Positions 52,080 through 61,180 of a DNA stretch of 64,000 bases are shown in pieces. The position numbers were made by a program, and so were the translations under genes. The notes beneath the pieces are model-generated. The model searched no databases and was not told where the DNA came from. It worked only from the letters and a program-made list of their open reading frames with translations. This DNA is from Solibacillus sp. FSL K6-1523 (GTDB taxonomy: Bacteria; Bacillota; Bacilli; Bacillales_A; Planococcaceae): contig NZ_JBBOSU010000001.1 in the NCBI RefSeq assembly GCF_038005225.1, positions 3,336,001 to 3,400,000 on the forward strand. Direction: 5' to 3'. Within the stretch, counting starts at the first letter, position 1; every line of letters begins with the position of its first letter.

Positions 52080-55000
52080 TTATTTCATTTGCAGTATGCG
52101 AGATAAAAACGCTACAAACTCGGCTCTTGTTACAGGGGCGTTTGGATTGAACTTTCCGTTATCTCCAAGTGCAATCTCTTCACGTTCTAATACTGCGATA
52201 AATCCTGCGCTCCAATGTGCGGGATCCACATCGGTAAACGTGCTTTTTCCTTCAGGTGTGAAGCCTAGTACACCAACCAATACTTTTGCGAGTTCGGCAC
52301 GCGTCATATTTTCTGCTGGTAGGAAAGCACCATTTGCGCCATCAATAATCCCTGCTTGTTGTAATATAGAGATTTTATTATAGAATGGATGTGTTGGTGA
52401 TACATCCTTGAAATTTGCTGGTGTACGCACAGTTTCAAATGAAAATGCTCGCGATAAAAGGGCTGCTACATGCATACGGCTGATTGGATTATTCGGACGG
52501 AAAGAACCGTCTTCATACCCTTGAATAATGCCGAGTGTTGCGAGTTCCTCAATCATTTCCTTTGCCCAGTGTTGCTCCGTGTCCGTGAATGTTACAGGCG
52601 GTTTTGGTTGTTCTGGTTTCGGCTGCTCAGGTGTTTGTGGCTCTAGTTGTTCCTCTGGCAATGCCGTCCATTTCGCATAGAGCGAGATATTTTCTCGAAC
52701 GAGCGTATCTTCTGACCAAGGTTTTGTTAACGCCTCATCTTGATACCAACCATCAAAACGGAAACCTGTTCGAGTAGGTACTGGTAAATCACTTACTTTT
52801 GTATTGTACGTTATATCGATTGGGGCAATTATTGTACCACCATTTGTATTTAATGTAATTTTGACTTTGGATGGTGGTGAATCGTCGTTGTTATTATTGT
52901 TTGATGGTGTTGGGTTGCTACCTCCGCCTGGTGTTGGTGGGGGCGCTATTTTCACCAATACTTTTGCCACATCACTTGTAACCATAGCTGTTTGTCCCCC
53001 TGTTGCATTCAGATCTGTATTGGTTACCTCAACATAATAATAAGTAGTTCCTGCTTTATTTGTCGGTGCTCTATAAGTGTCAGTCGTTGCATCACTAATT
53101 GGCGTACCATTACTCGTGCTGTTCGTTTCGTTGCTATACCACTGATAACTTAGTGTGCCATCACCAGTAGCCACTACGTTTAATTCAGCAGTTTCTCCTA
53201 CATTTACGATTTTATCTTTTGGTTGCGTATCAATGTTTGGTTGGCTTGCGTTCGTCAAGGCATTTACTTGTACTTTTGCCACATGACTTTTAACTGTAGC
53301 TGTTTTTTTCCCAGGTGCGCTCGGATCTTCATTGGTTACTTCAACATAATAATAAGTAGTGTCAGCTATAGTTGTCGGTGCTGAATAAGTCGCAGTCGTT
53401 GCACCACTAATTAGCGTGCCATTACTCGTGCTATTCGTTTCGTTGCTATACCACTGATAACTTAGTACGCCATCACCAGTAGCCACTACGTTTAATTCAG
53501 CAGATTCCCCTACATTTACGGTTTGATCTTCTGGTTGTGTATCAATGCTTGGTGGGGTTGCGTTCGTCAAGGCATTCACTTGTATTTTTGCTACTTTACT
53601 TGAAACTATAGCTATTTGAACCCCTGTTGCACTCGGATCTGTATTGGTTACTTCAACATAGTAATAGGTAGTGCCTGCTGATGTTGTCGGCGCTGTATAA
53701 GTGGTATTCGTTGCCCCGCTAATTGGTGTGCCTCCAATATTGGCATTGGTTATGTTGCTATACCACTGATAACTTAGTGTTACCCCACCACTAGCCTCTA
53801 CACTTAATTCAAAAGATTCCCCTACATTTACAGTTTTATCTACTGGTTGCGTATCAATGCTTGGAAGGGTTGCGTGCGTCAAGGCATTCACCTGTATTCT
53901 TGTCACATCACTTGTAGCTGTAGCTATTTTAATCCCAGTTGCACTCGAATCTGTATTGGTTACTACAACATAGTAATAGGTAGTGCCTACTGCGGTTGTT
54001 GGTACTTTATAAGTGGCACTCGTTGCCCCACTAATTGGTGTGCCTCCACTCGTGCTATTCGTTGTGTTGCTATACCACTGATAACTTAGTGTTACCCCAT
54101 CACTAGCCTCTACACTTAATTCGAAAGATTCCCCTACATTTACAGTTTTACCTACTGGTTGGGTATCAATGCTTGGTGGGGTTGCGTTCGTCAAGGCATT
54201 CACTTGTACTTTTGCTATTTTACTTGAAACTGTAGCTATTTGAACCCCTGTTGCACTCGGATCTGTATTGGTTACTTCAACATAGTAATAGGTAGTTCCT
54301 ACTGCAGTTGTTGGTACTGTATAAGTGGCATTCGTTGCCCCACTAATTGGTGTGCCTCCACTCGTGCTATTCGTTGTGTTGCTATACCACTGATAACTTA
54401 GTATTACCCCACCACTAGCCGCTATTCTTAATTCAACCGATTCCCCTACATTTATGGCTTGATCTACTGGTTGTGTATCAATGCTTGGTGGGGTTGCGTT
54501 CGTCAAGGCATTCACTTGTACTTTTGCTACTTTACTTGGAACTGTAATTTTTTTATCCCCCGTTGCATTCGAATCTTCATTGGTTACTTCAACATAGTAA
54601 TAGGTAGCTCCTGCTTCAGTTGTCGGGGCTGTATAGGTCACATTCGTTTCCCCGTCAATGGGTACACCTCCAGTATTGGCATTGGTTGCATTTCTATACC
54701 ACTGGTAGCTTAATGTCACCCCATCAATAGCCTCTACACTTAATTCAGCAGGTTCCCCTACATTTACGGTTTGATCTTTTGGTTGTGTCTTAATGCTTGG
54801 TGTGACTATCGTATATTTTTCTGCTTCTAGTGCGCCTAAATCAATTTTTCCCCCTTGAATACGAGGTTTGCCTGCAAGATCTGTATCGGGTGCATCCTCA
54901 ATAGACCTATAATGATTATTGTCCCCTCTATTAATCGCGGGTGAGTTTGCTCGTAATCTATAATCATTATTACTAGGGTCGATAAATATATCTGCAGGTG

Positions 55001-56702
55001 TATAAGATGTATCTAGATCTATATCCGTATTAGTCTTATGGAATTTAGCTTTCATTTCGACATTATCATCTACATCCAATAAACTATTAGTAATCGTGCC
55101 TGAATAACCTTTTATAGCAGGCTCATTATTATTGCCGACGATTATACTATTTTGAATTGTTCCGCCACCGCCATAGATAGCTCCTTTAACTCCAGTAGAC
55201 TTATTGCCGCTAATGGTTACATTCGTTAGACTCGGGTTACTACCATAATTGTACATGCCCCCTCCACTATTTGCTGCCTTATTGTCACTGAACATTACAT
55301 TCGTTAGACTCGGGTTACTAATATAAAATAAGAAACCATAATTGTACATGCCTCCACCATTGCTTGCTTCATTGGCACTGAACGTTACATTCGTTAGGTT
55401 GGGGTTACTACTACTATTATTGTACATGCCCCCACCATCTTTTGCTGCTGAATTGGCATTGAACGTTACATTCGTTAGGCTCGGGCTACTTCTAAAATTG
55501 TGCATACCTGCACCATATATTGCTGAATTGGCACTAAACGTTACATTCGTTAGGCTCGGGTTACTACTATCATTGTACATCCCCCCACCATATTCCACCT
55601 CATTGGCACTGAATGTTACATTCGTTAGGCTCGGGTTACTACTATCATTGTACATCCCCCCACCATTAAATCTTGCCTTATTGGCATTGAACGTTACATT
55701 CGTTAGGCTCGGGCTACCATTTCTACTATTGTACATCCCCCCACCATTTCGTGCTGAGTTGGCACTGAACGTTACATTCGTTAAGCTCGGGCTACTACTA
55801 TTATTGTACATGCCCCCACCACTAGATATTTCACTACCATTTGCATTACCACCTGTAATCGTTACGCTATCTAAAATAGCTGTAGCATCTAATTTTAAGT
55901 CATCTGGATGATAAAATACATGGTAGGCATTACCACTAATATCGCTTGGTGTATTATCAATATCACCGCTTAAAATAGTTTTCTTTGTTTCATCTGTTTC
56001 ATTCAATTCTCGTTCTGCTATATCCATTTCTGTACCCTTAAAACCGCCGTAAATTGCTACATTATTTTTCATTTGGAAGGTAGCAAAGCGGTTGTTAGCA
56101 CTTTCATCAGGGGGAATTATTTGTTTTGTCGGTTTATAAGTACCTGCTGCTAACCAAATTTGAACTTTATTTGAACTTGAAGCCGATTTAACTTTTGCAT
56201 CATCCAATGCAGATTGTAAACTGTCGTATGCATCATCCCAGCTTGTGCCATCTATCTTCCCTGAACCCCCTACTTTCACATAAATAATAGCGCTGTCAGA
56301 AGTTGTCGTTTGTGTCTGTTGGAGAGTTTGTGGCATTTTTGGTGCAATATGAATCGTATACTGTTGGCGTGATTCATCATTACCCGCTAAGCGGAACCAC
56401 AAAGAATGTTCTCCCTCTTCCTCAACTGTCATGGTTTGTGGCACATTTAAGGTCTGCCAATTTGCCCCTGCATCTTGTGAATATTCTACTTGGGCACTGT
56501 CTGTAGTAGTCATAATTACTTGCACTTCTACAGGGGTTGCCGCATATTCCCCCTCTACATACGGTTGACCTTTTGTCGTCATTGTCACTTGAAATGGTAA
56601 CGGGTTACTAATCGCCACTGCTGGTATGCTGGTGAATACCGTTTGCATCAGTAAAAGTAGAATGGCAAATAGTGCGAGTGGTTGCTTTGATTTTTTTTGC
56701 AT
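52080..56702 (-). CDS. giant SLH-anchored surface protein with beta-helix, Ig-like and InlB-type repeats
   Basis: 1540 residues, exported (signal 1-30). Order: beta-sandwich N terminus; a right-handed beta-helix region (about 135-600) opening IYVKVGGSGKIDGTSWDDAY with eight SLTNVTFSAN..GGGMYN rungs; six Ig-like repeats of about 100 residues (about 640-1240; VNVGES..LSYQWYSN..GTTYYYVEVTN); a Pro/Asn linker; one InlB-type (Listeria-Bacteroides) repeat with FDGWYQDEALTKPW; a Pro/Glu stretch; three C-terminal SLH domains (FTDTEQHWAKEMIEEL, FKDVSPTHPFYNKI, FTDVDPAHWSAGFI). Likely a cell-surface adhesin; pectate-lyase-like helix without recognised catalytic residues. Shares its regulatory motif with SLH protein 1. 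Confidence 0.88.
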   Translation of the reverse strand: MQKKSKQPLALFAILLLLMQTVFTSIPAVAISNPLPFQVTMTTKGQPYVEGEYAATPVEVQVIMTTTDSAQVEYSQDAGANWQTLNVPQTMTVEEEGEHSLWFRLAGNDESRQQYTIHIAPKMPQTLQQTQTTTSDSAIIYVKVGGSGKIDGTSWDDAYDSLQSALDDAKVKSASSSNKVQIWLAAGTYKPTKQIIPPDESANNRFATFQMKNNVAIYGGFKGTEMDIAERELNETDETKKTILSGDIDNTPSDISGNAYHVFYHPDDLKLDATAILDSVTITGGNANGSEISSGGGMYNNSSSPSLTNVTFSANSARNGGGMYNSRNGSPSLTNVTFNANKARFNGGGMYNDSSNPSLTNVTFSANEVEYGGGMYNDSSNPSLTNVTFSANSAIYGAGMHNFRSSPSLTNVTFNANSAAKDGGGMYNNSSSNPNLTNVTFSANEASNGGGMYNYGFLFYISNPSLTNVMFSDNKAANSGGGMYNYGSNPSLTNVTISGNKSTGVKGAIYGGGGTIQNSIIVGNNNEPAIKGYSGTITNSLLDVDDNVEMKAKFHKTNTDIDLDTSYTPADIFIDPSNNDYRLRANSPAINRGDNNHYRSIEDAPDTDLAGKPRIQGGKIDLGALEAEKYTIVTPSIKTQPKDQTVNVGEPAELSVEAIDGVTLSYQWYRNATNANTGGVPIDGETNVTYTAPTTEAGATYYYVEVTNEDSNATGDKKITVPSKVAKVQVNALTNATPPSIDTQPVDQAINVGESVELRIAASGGVILSYQWYSNTTNSTSGGTPISGATNATYTVPTTAVGTTYYYVEVTNTDPSATGVQIATVSSKIAKVQVNALTNATPPSIDTQPVGKTVNVGESFELSVEASDGVTLSYQWYSNTTNSTSGGTPISGATSATYKVPTTAVGTTYYYVVVTNTDSSATGIKIATATSDVTRIQVNALTHATLPSIDTQPVDKTVNVGESFELSVEASGGVTLSYQWYSNITNANIGGTPISGATNTTYTAPTTSAGTTYYYVEVTNTDPSATGVQIAIVSSKVAKIQVNALTNATPPSIDTQPEDQTVNVGESAELNVVATGDGVLSYQWYSNETNSTSNGTLISGATTATYSAPTTIADTTYYYVEVTNEDPSAPGKKTATVKSHVAKVQVNALTNASQPNIDTQPKDKIVNVGETAELNVVATGDGTLSYQWYSNETNSTSNGTPISDATTDTYRAPTNKAGTTYYYVEVTNTDLNATGGQTAMVTSDVAKVLVKIAPPPTPGGGSNPTPSNNNNNDDSPPSKVKITLNTNGGTIIAPIDITYNTKVSDLPVPTRTGFRFDGWYQDEALTKPWSEDTLVRENISLYAKWTALPEEQLEPQTPEQPKPEQPKPPVTFTDTEQHWAKEMIEELATLGIIQGYEDGSFRPNNPISRMHVAALLSRAFSFETVRTPANFKDVSPTHPFYNKISILQQAGIIDGANGAFLPAENMTRAELAKVLVGVLGFTPEGKSTFTDVDPAHWSAGFIAVLEREEIALGDNGKFNPNAPVTRAEFVAFLSRILQMK
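53000..54790 (-). repeat. tandem Ig-domain-coding repeats (about 0.3 kb units)
   Basis: Six in-frame units of roughly 300 bp; long identical DNA stretches between units (around the LSYQWYSN and TYYYVEVTN codons) make recombination or assembly collapse possible. Confidence 0.85.
55190..55830 (-). repeat. tandem beta-helix-rung repeats
   Basis: Eight units of about 70-80 bp encoding SLTNVTF..GGGMYN; near-identical 25-40 bp segments recur. Confidence 0.85.
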
Positions 56703-56754
56703 GTAATGTTGCCCCTTTCGTGTGATTTTATATAAAATAGTTATCTAACAAATT

Positions 56755-56792
56755 CATTTTACAGGTGAAAGGTTAAAACTGGGTTAAAAAAA
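56755..56792 (-). promoter_or_regulatory. regulatory motif shared with SLH protein 1
   Basis: On the minus strand TTAACC, 5 nt, TTAACC, 9 nt, TAAAAT (hexamers at 56782-56787, 56771-56776, 56756-56761), with the same CAGTT spacer and T-rich left flank as at 41099-41136. Confidence 0.7.
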
Positions 56793-56850
56793 TAAAAGAA
56801 TTTAAAAAAATTTTTTAGGGAAATCTGTAGTAAGAATTCAATACACACTA

Positions 56851-56891
56851 AAAAGAGCTTGAAAGGAAATGACTTCTCCTCAAGCTCTTTT
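56851..56891 (-). terminator. terminator of the transglutaminase-like gene
   Basis: AAAAGAGCTTGA / TCAAGCTCTTTT type stem (one-base shifts), with a loop close in sequence to the one at 52034-52075. Confidence 0.88.
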
Positions 56892-56902
56892 CTTTTGCAA
56901 AG

Positions 56903-57874
56903 TTAAATCATCATTAAAAATTGTTCCTTATTGTGTTGAAACTGAATTTTAGCGATGGCTGTTACTTTCAATGTCGCTAAGTCCATTTGATACATTTTTT
57001 TGTCTTTCTCGCTAATGAAATAAAATTGATTTTTAATCGTAAATGCATGATTCGCTACTTGAAAATCTTTGTACTTTTCACTTTTTGCCGCTGGATATTC
57101 ATCTTTTTCCCAAAAATGCGTTTTCGCCATTTGCTTATCTGTTAACATGAAGTATTTATAGCGAACCTCGTCATTTTTATTGCCAACAGGGTCGTCCCAT
57201 GTTGGGTCCACATGATACCACTCACCATTTACTTTCGCTAAAATCCATGCGTGATGCTCATTATTTGAAAAACCTTTGACGTATTTCGCCTCTACATTTA
57301 ATTCCTCCAACATTTTATACATCAGTAACGCGTATGCCTGACAAACACCTTTTTGCTCCGTTAAAAATGTATAAGTTGTATACTGACTATTTTTCGTTTT
57401 GCTCGAGTAACTTCCATTTAAAACGATATAATCATGCACGGCTTTCACTTTTTCAAATTCCATCGCGCCTTTTTTAATAATTTTCGGCAAAATTTTATCG
57501 ACTTGCGCATTGACAAACAATTCTTTCTCTAAGTCTGTCAAATACGTCATCTTAAAAGTAATCGTCCCTTTATTGCCCGTATACTTCATCGTCATTTCCC
57601 ATTTTGACGTATTTTCATAAATATATTGCTGTTCTTTTCGAATGTCATCCATCGTTTTTTTAATGACTGTTTTTAATTTTGAAAAGTCACCTTCATAAGA
57701 AAAAGTAAAGTTTTTATTGTAATTTCCCATCTGTTTTAAAATATCATCTTTTAACGTTTTCTCCGTAGAAATTTGATCCGCATACACAGTATTTGTATTA
57801 AAAACACTAAATGCGGTTGGCAAAGTACTAATGATTACTATTGTGACGAGCAGTAAACATACTAGCTTTTTCAT
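56903..57874 (-). CDS. secreted transglutaminase-like domain protein
   Basis: 323 residues with a signal peptide (LVCLLLVTIVIISTLPTAFS). The transglutaminase-core triad is visible: Cys in KGVCQAYALLMYKML (about residue 182), His in NNEHHAWILAKV and Asp in WYHVDPTWDDPVG. Such surface proteins act as peptidases or cross-linkers in bacteria; the role is open. It lies between menE and SLH protein 2 with its own terminator, so a link to the surface protein is possible. Confidence 0.85.
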   Translation of the reverse strand: MKKLVCLLLVTIVIISTLPTAFSVFNTNTVYADQISTEKTLKDDILKQMGNYNKNFTFSYEGDFSKLKTVIKKTMDDIRKEQQYIYENTSKWEMTMKYTGNKGTITFKMTYLTDLEKELFVNAQVDKILPKIIKKGAMEFEKVKAVHDYIVLNGSYSSKTKNSQYTTYTFLTEQKGVCQAYALLMYKMLEELNVEAKYVKGFSNNEHHAWILAKVNGEWYHVDPTWDDPVGNKNDEVRYKYFMLTDKQMAKTHFWEKDEYPAAKSEKYKDFQVANHAFTIKNQFYFISEKDKKMYQMDLATLKVTAIAKIQFQHNKEQFLMMI

Positions 57875-57914
57875 GTAGATAGACCTCCAAATGGTATATC
57901 AGTCAGCTTTGCAA

Positions 57915-59357
57915 TTATTTTTCCCCATCAAGTAGCTGCAGTAAATTTCTTCTTACTAACTTATTCGAACCATTCCGCGGTAATTCATGTACAAAATAGA
58001 TCAATTTCGGTATTTTATAATTCGCAAGGCTTTGTTTACAGAAGTTGATGATTTCTTGTTCCGTTACGTCATTTCTCTTCACAATAAAAGCAATTGGAAC
58101 TTGTCCCCATTTCTCATGAACAATGCCACAAACCCCAGCTTCTTTTACCCCTGGATGCGCTAAAAGGCAATTTTCAATTTCAGCAGGATATATATTTTCA
58201 CCGCCTGAAATGATTAAATCCGCGCGTCGATCCACGACATACAAATAACCGTCCGCATCTAAATAGCCCAAATCCCCTGTATGCAACCAGCCATCTACCA
58301 TTGTTGGCGTATCTTTATATTTTCCAATATAACGCGGGGTAACATGAGGGCCTCGTATTAATATTTCGCCAATTTCCTCCCCCTGCTGCTTGGCAATTTG
58401 AATTTGATTAAAAAACAATGGTTTTCCAGCAGAACCGAGATGACTCATTGCATCCTCATTCGATAAAGTTGCCGTTTGGGAGGCTGTTTCCGTCATCCCA
58501 TATGTTTGCGCAACAGGCATATCCAACTTACTAGCCCGTTTTAAATAATCTACTGGCACGGGGCCTCCACCGGCAAGCATCGTCGTAAACTCTGGACTTG
58601 CCTTTACATTTTGCTGCTCCATCTCCGTTAAAATCATTTCTAACGTCACAGCAACGACGGACATTTTTGTTACAGTACCTTGGATAATTTCCTCTGCACA
58701 TTGTTTGCCATCAAATTTTTCATATAAACGTATTTTCATTCCGTACAATAATGACCTCACAACAATCGAAAAACCACTTATATGAAAAATCGGTACCGTG
58801 CAAAGCCATGTATCTTGCTCTTTTATGCCTAAATTTAATGCAGAGCTAATTGCACTGGCACTATGATTGCCTACTGTTTGGCAAACGCCCTTTGGAAAAC
58901 CTGTCGTTCCAGACGTATACATAATCGTCATCGCAAACTGCTCGTCCCATTCCTGTGCGATGTCAAAAGGCTGCCCTTGTTTTTGCACAAGCTTTGAAAA
59001 TCGAATAATCCGCTCATCTTGTTGGAGTTTTACAAGGTCGTCATCATGAGCTAAAATTGCATCTACTTCTGCATCTTCAATTTGATACGCTAACTCTTGC
59101 TTAGAAAGGCGACTGTTTAATAGAACCATTTCACACTGTGCTTGCATACAGCTATATATGACTTGTATAAGTTGCGGCGTAGATGGAGCTAAAATCGCTA
59201 CCCTTTTTCCATTTGATAATCCGTAAGCATTTAATTGATACGCCATTTTAACAGATTGCTCATAAAGCTCTCGAAATGTCCATTGTTGCTCGTGAAAACT
59301 TAAGGCAATTCGGTTCGGCGTTAAATAAGCGCGTTGTTTAATCCAATTTGGTTGCAT
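57915..59357 (-). CDS. menE: 2-succinylbenzoate-CoA ligase MenE
   Basis: Activates o-succinylbenzoate to its CoA ester in menaquinone synthesis. 480-residue ANL-family enzyme with the P-loop MYTSGTTGFPKGV (about 155), AQTYGMTETASQ, and the hinge/catalytic GWLHTGDLGYLDADGYLYVVDR plus the C-terminal Lys in NGSNKLVRR. The ATG at 59357 (MQPNWIKQRA) matches the B. subtilis start. Separated from menB by about 160 nt containing a terminator. Confidence 0.94.
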   Translation of the reverse strand: MQPNWIKQRAYLTPNRIALSFHEQQWTFRELYEQSVKMAYQLNAYGLSNGKRVAILAPSTPQLIQVIYSCMQAQCEMVLLNSRLSKQELAYQIEDAEVDAILAHDDDLVKLQQDERIIRFSKLVQKQGQPFDIAQEWDEQFAMTIMYTSGTTGFPKGVCQTVGNHSASAISSALNLGIKEQDTWLCTVPIFHISGFSIVVRSLLYGMKIRLYEKFDGKQCAEEIIQGTVTKMSVVAVTLEMILTEMEQQNVKASPEFTTMLAGGGPVPVDYLKRASKLDMPVAQTYGMTETASQTATLSNEDAMSHLGSAGKPLFFNQIQIAKQQGEEIGEILIRGPHVTPRYIGKYKDTPTMVDGWLHTGDLGYLDADGYLYVVDRRADLIISGGENIYPAEIENCLLAHPGVKEAGVCGIVHEKWGQVPIAFIVKRNDVTEQEIINFCKQSLANYKIPKLIYFVHELPRNGSNKLVRRNLLQLLDGEK

Positions 59358-59469
59358 TATTTTCCCCATCTTTCCGATTAGAATCGCATCCCTCTATTTA
59401 TATTCATCTGCATGGATGCTCATTCATTATATTGATTTTCTACATAATCTTTACTTTCTATTCCATAAG

Positions 59470-59498
59470 AAAAGAGCACACAAATTGTATGCTCTTTT
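59470..59498 (-). terminator. terminator or attenuator between menB and menE
   Basis: AAAAGAGCA / TGCTCTTTT, 11-nt loop, T run on the minus strand after menB. Probably lowers menE expression or separates transcripts. Confidence 0.8.
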
Positions 59499-59516
59499 AT
59501 GATGAATGCTAATCCA

Positions 59517-60341
59517 TCAAGGGAAACGTGGGAATTGACCGAAATCAGGTTTACGCTTTTCTTTGAATGCGTCACGACCTTCTTTTGCTTCATCCGTTGT
59601 GTAGTATAAAAGTGTTGCGTCACCAGCTAATTGCTGGATACCCGCTAAACCGTCTGTATCTGCGTTCATTGCAGCTTTTAAGAAGCGTAATGCAGTTGGT
59701 GACATTTCAAGCATTTCTTCACACCATTTTACTGTTTCGTCTTCTAATTGCTCGTATGGCACTACTGTGTTAACTAAGCCCATATCAAGTGCTTCTTGTG
59801 CATCATATTGACGGCATAAGTACCAAATTTCACGTGCCTTTTTATGGCCAACGATACGTGCTAAATAGCCTGAACCGTAACCCGCATCAAATGAGCCTAC
59901 TTTTGGACCTGTTTGTCCGAAACGCGCATTTTCAGCAGCAATTGTTAAGTCACATACAACGTGTAATACGTGACCACCGCCGATTGCATAACCTGCAACC
60001 ATCGCAACTACCGGCTTTGGAATTTTACGGATTAATGTTTGTAAATCTAAAACATTTAAACGAGGAATATTATCTTCGCCTACATAGCCACCGTTACCGC
60101 GAACTTTTTGGTCGCCGCCTGAACAGAATGCGTGCTCACCTTCACCAGTTAAAATAATCGTACCTACACGCTCATCATCACGTGCACGAGTGAATGCATC
60201 GATCATTTCCGCTGTTGTTTTTGGGCGGAATGCATTGCGTACTTCTGGACGGTTAATCGTAATTTTTGCGATACCGTTATAAAACTCATACTTAATGTCT
60301 TCATACGTATGTAATGAAGTCCATAAACGTTGCTTCGTCAT
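59517..60341 (-). CDS. menB: 1,4-dihydroxy-2-naphthoyl-CoA synthase MenB
   Basis: Crotonase-fold enzyme closing the naphthoate ring. 274 residues, very close to B. subtilis MenB by recall: [57 protein letters not shown] and the C-terminal [19 protein letters not shown] is 8 nt before ATG; it follows menH by 20 nt. Confidence 0.96.
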   Translation of the reverse strand: MTKQRLWTSLHTYEDIKYEFYNGIAKITINRPEVRNAFRPKTTAEMIDAFTRARDDERVGTIILTGEGEHAFCSGGDQKVRGNGGYVGEDNIPRLNVLDLQTLIRKIPKPVVAMVAGYAIGGGHVLHVVCDLTIAAENARFGQTGPKVGSFDAGYGSGYLARIVGHKKAREIWYLCRQYDAQEALDMGLVNTVVPYEQLEDETVKWCEEMLEMSPTALRFLKAAMNADTDGLAGIQQLAGDATLLYYTTDEAKEGRDAFKEKRKPDFGQFPRFP

Positions 60342-60361
60342 TATGAAATCCCCTTACTTAT

Positions 60362-61180
60362 TTAAATTTGTGAAATCGTTTCCTTTACTATTGTAGCAAA
60401 CTTTGTCGGATTTTCCACATGAATTGCATGTCCAACTGCTGGGACAAGGATATGTTTTGCATTTGGAAGTTGCTGTTGCATTTGTTCATTCAACGCAATA
60501 AATTTCTGGTCCAATTCACCCGTAATTAATGTAACAGGCATTGCAAGATGTTGCAGTTCGTTCCACAAGGATGGCATGACACCTGTACCCATCCCGCGCA
60601 AACTATTTGCTAAACCTATTTCTCGTTGCATCATTCGTTCATTGCGTATTTCTGCTTGAATGATCGGTGACAACTGCTTTTGTGTGGCGAAAAGGGGGAT
60701 GTTCTCCCACTTTTCAATAAATGATTGCAAACCATTGTGAACAATTTTATCGGCTAACGCATCATCGGCATTTTTTCGAGCCAATCGTTCTGCTTGTCCT
60801 TCAAGTCCAGGTGATGCACTCTCCAAGATTAGCTGTGTTACGCGCTTAGGGAAACGTGCAGTATAACTAAGTGCAACACGCCCCCCCATTGAATAACCAA
60901 CAAGTGTGAACGACTGAACTACTAACTGCTCAAACAGATCTTCTAACAATTGAATTTGCGCTTCCATGGAATAGGCATCTATCGTTTGTGGCGCTGTACT
61001 TTGCCCATGCCCTATTAAATCAATCGCGATGACTTTAACTGAAGTAGGCAGTTCCTTCACAACATGATGCCACGTTTTCGTACTACCTGTAAAACCATGT
61101 AATAGTACGAGCGTATTTTTAGCCCCGTCATTAAAAACTTCTACATGCACCGTTTGCTCATTTATAATGAATCGAGCCAT
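60362..61180 (-). CDS. menH: 2-succinyl-6-hydroxy-2,4-cyclohexadiene-1-carboxylate synthase MenH
   Basis: 272-residue alpha/beta hydrolase that eliminates pyruvate from SEPHCHC. Triad: Ser in VGYSMGGRVAL, Asp near LITGELDQKF, His in VGHAIHVENP; LLHGFTGSTKTWH is the oxyanion strand. Start 61180 lies 19 nt inside menD, implying translational coupling; the longer frame to 61210 adds an unrelated N terminus. Confidence 0.92.
   Translation of the reverse strand: MARFIINEQTVHVEVFNDGAKNTLVLLHGFTGSTKTWHHVVKELPTSVKVIAIDLIGHGQSTAPQTIDAYSMEAQIQLLEDLFEQLVVQSFTLVGYSMGGRVALSYTARFPKRVTQLILESASPGLEGQAERLARKNADDALADKIVHNGLQSFIEKWENIPLFATQKQLSPIIQAEIRNERMMQREIGLANSLRGMGTGVMPSLWNELQHLAMPVTLITGELDQKFIALNEQMQQQLPNAKHILVPAVGHAIHVENPTKFATIVKETISQI

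Noticed and set aside
55342-55911. 189-codon plus-strand frame opposite the beta-helix repeats
   Set aside because: Antisense shadow of the SLTNV repeats (LALNVTFVRLGLLL); no ribosome site.
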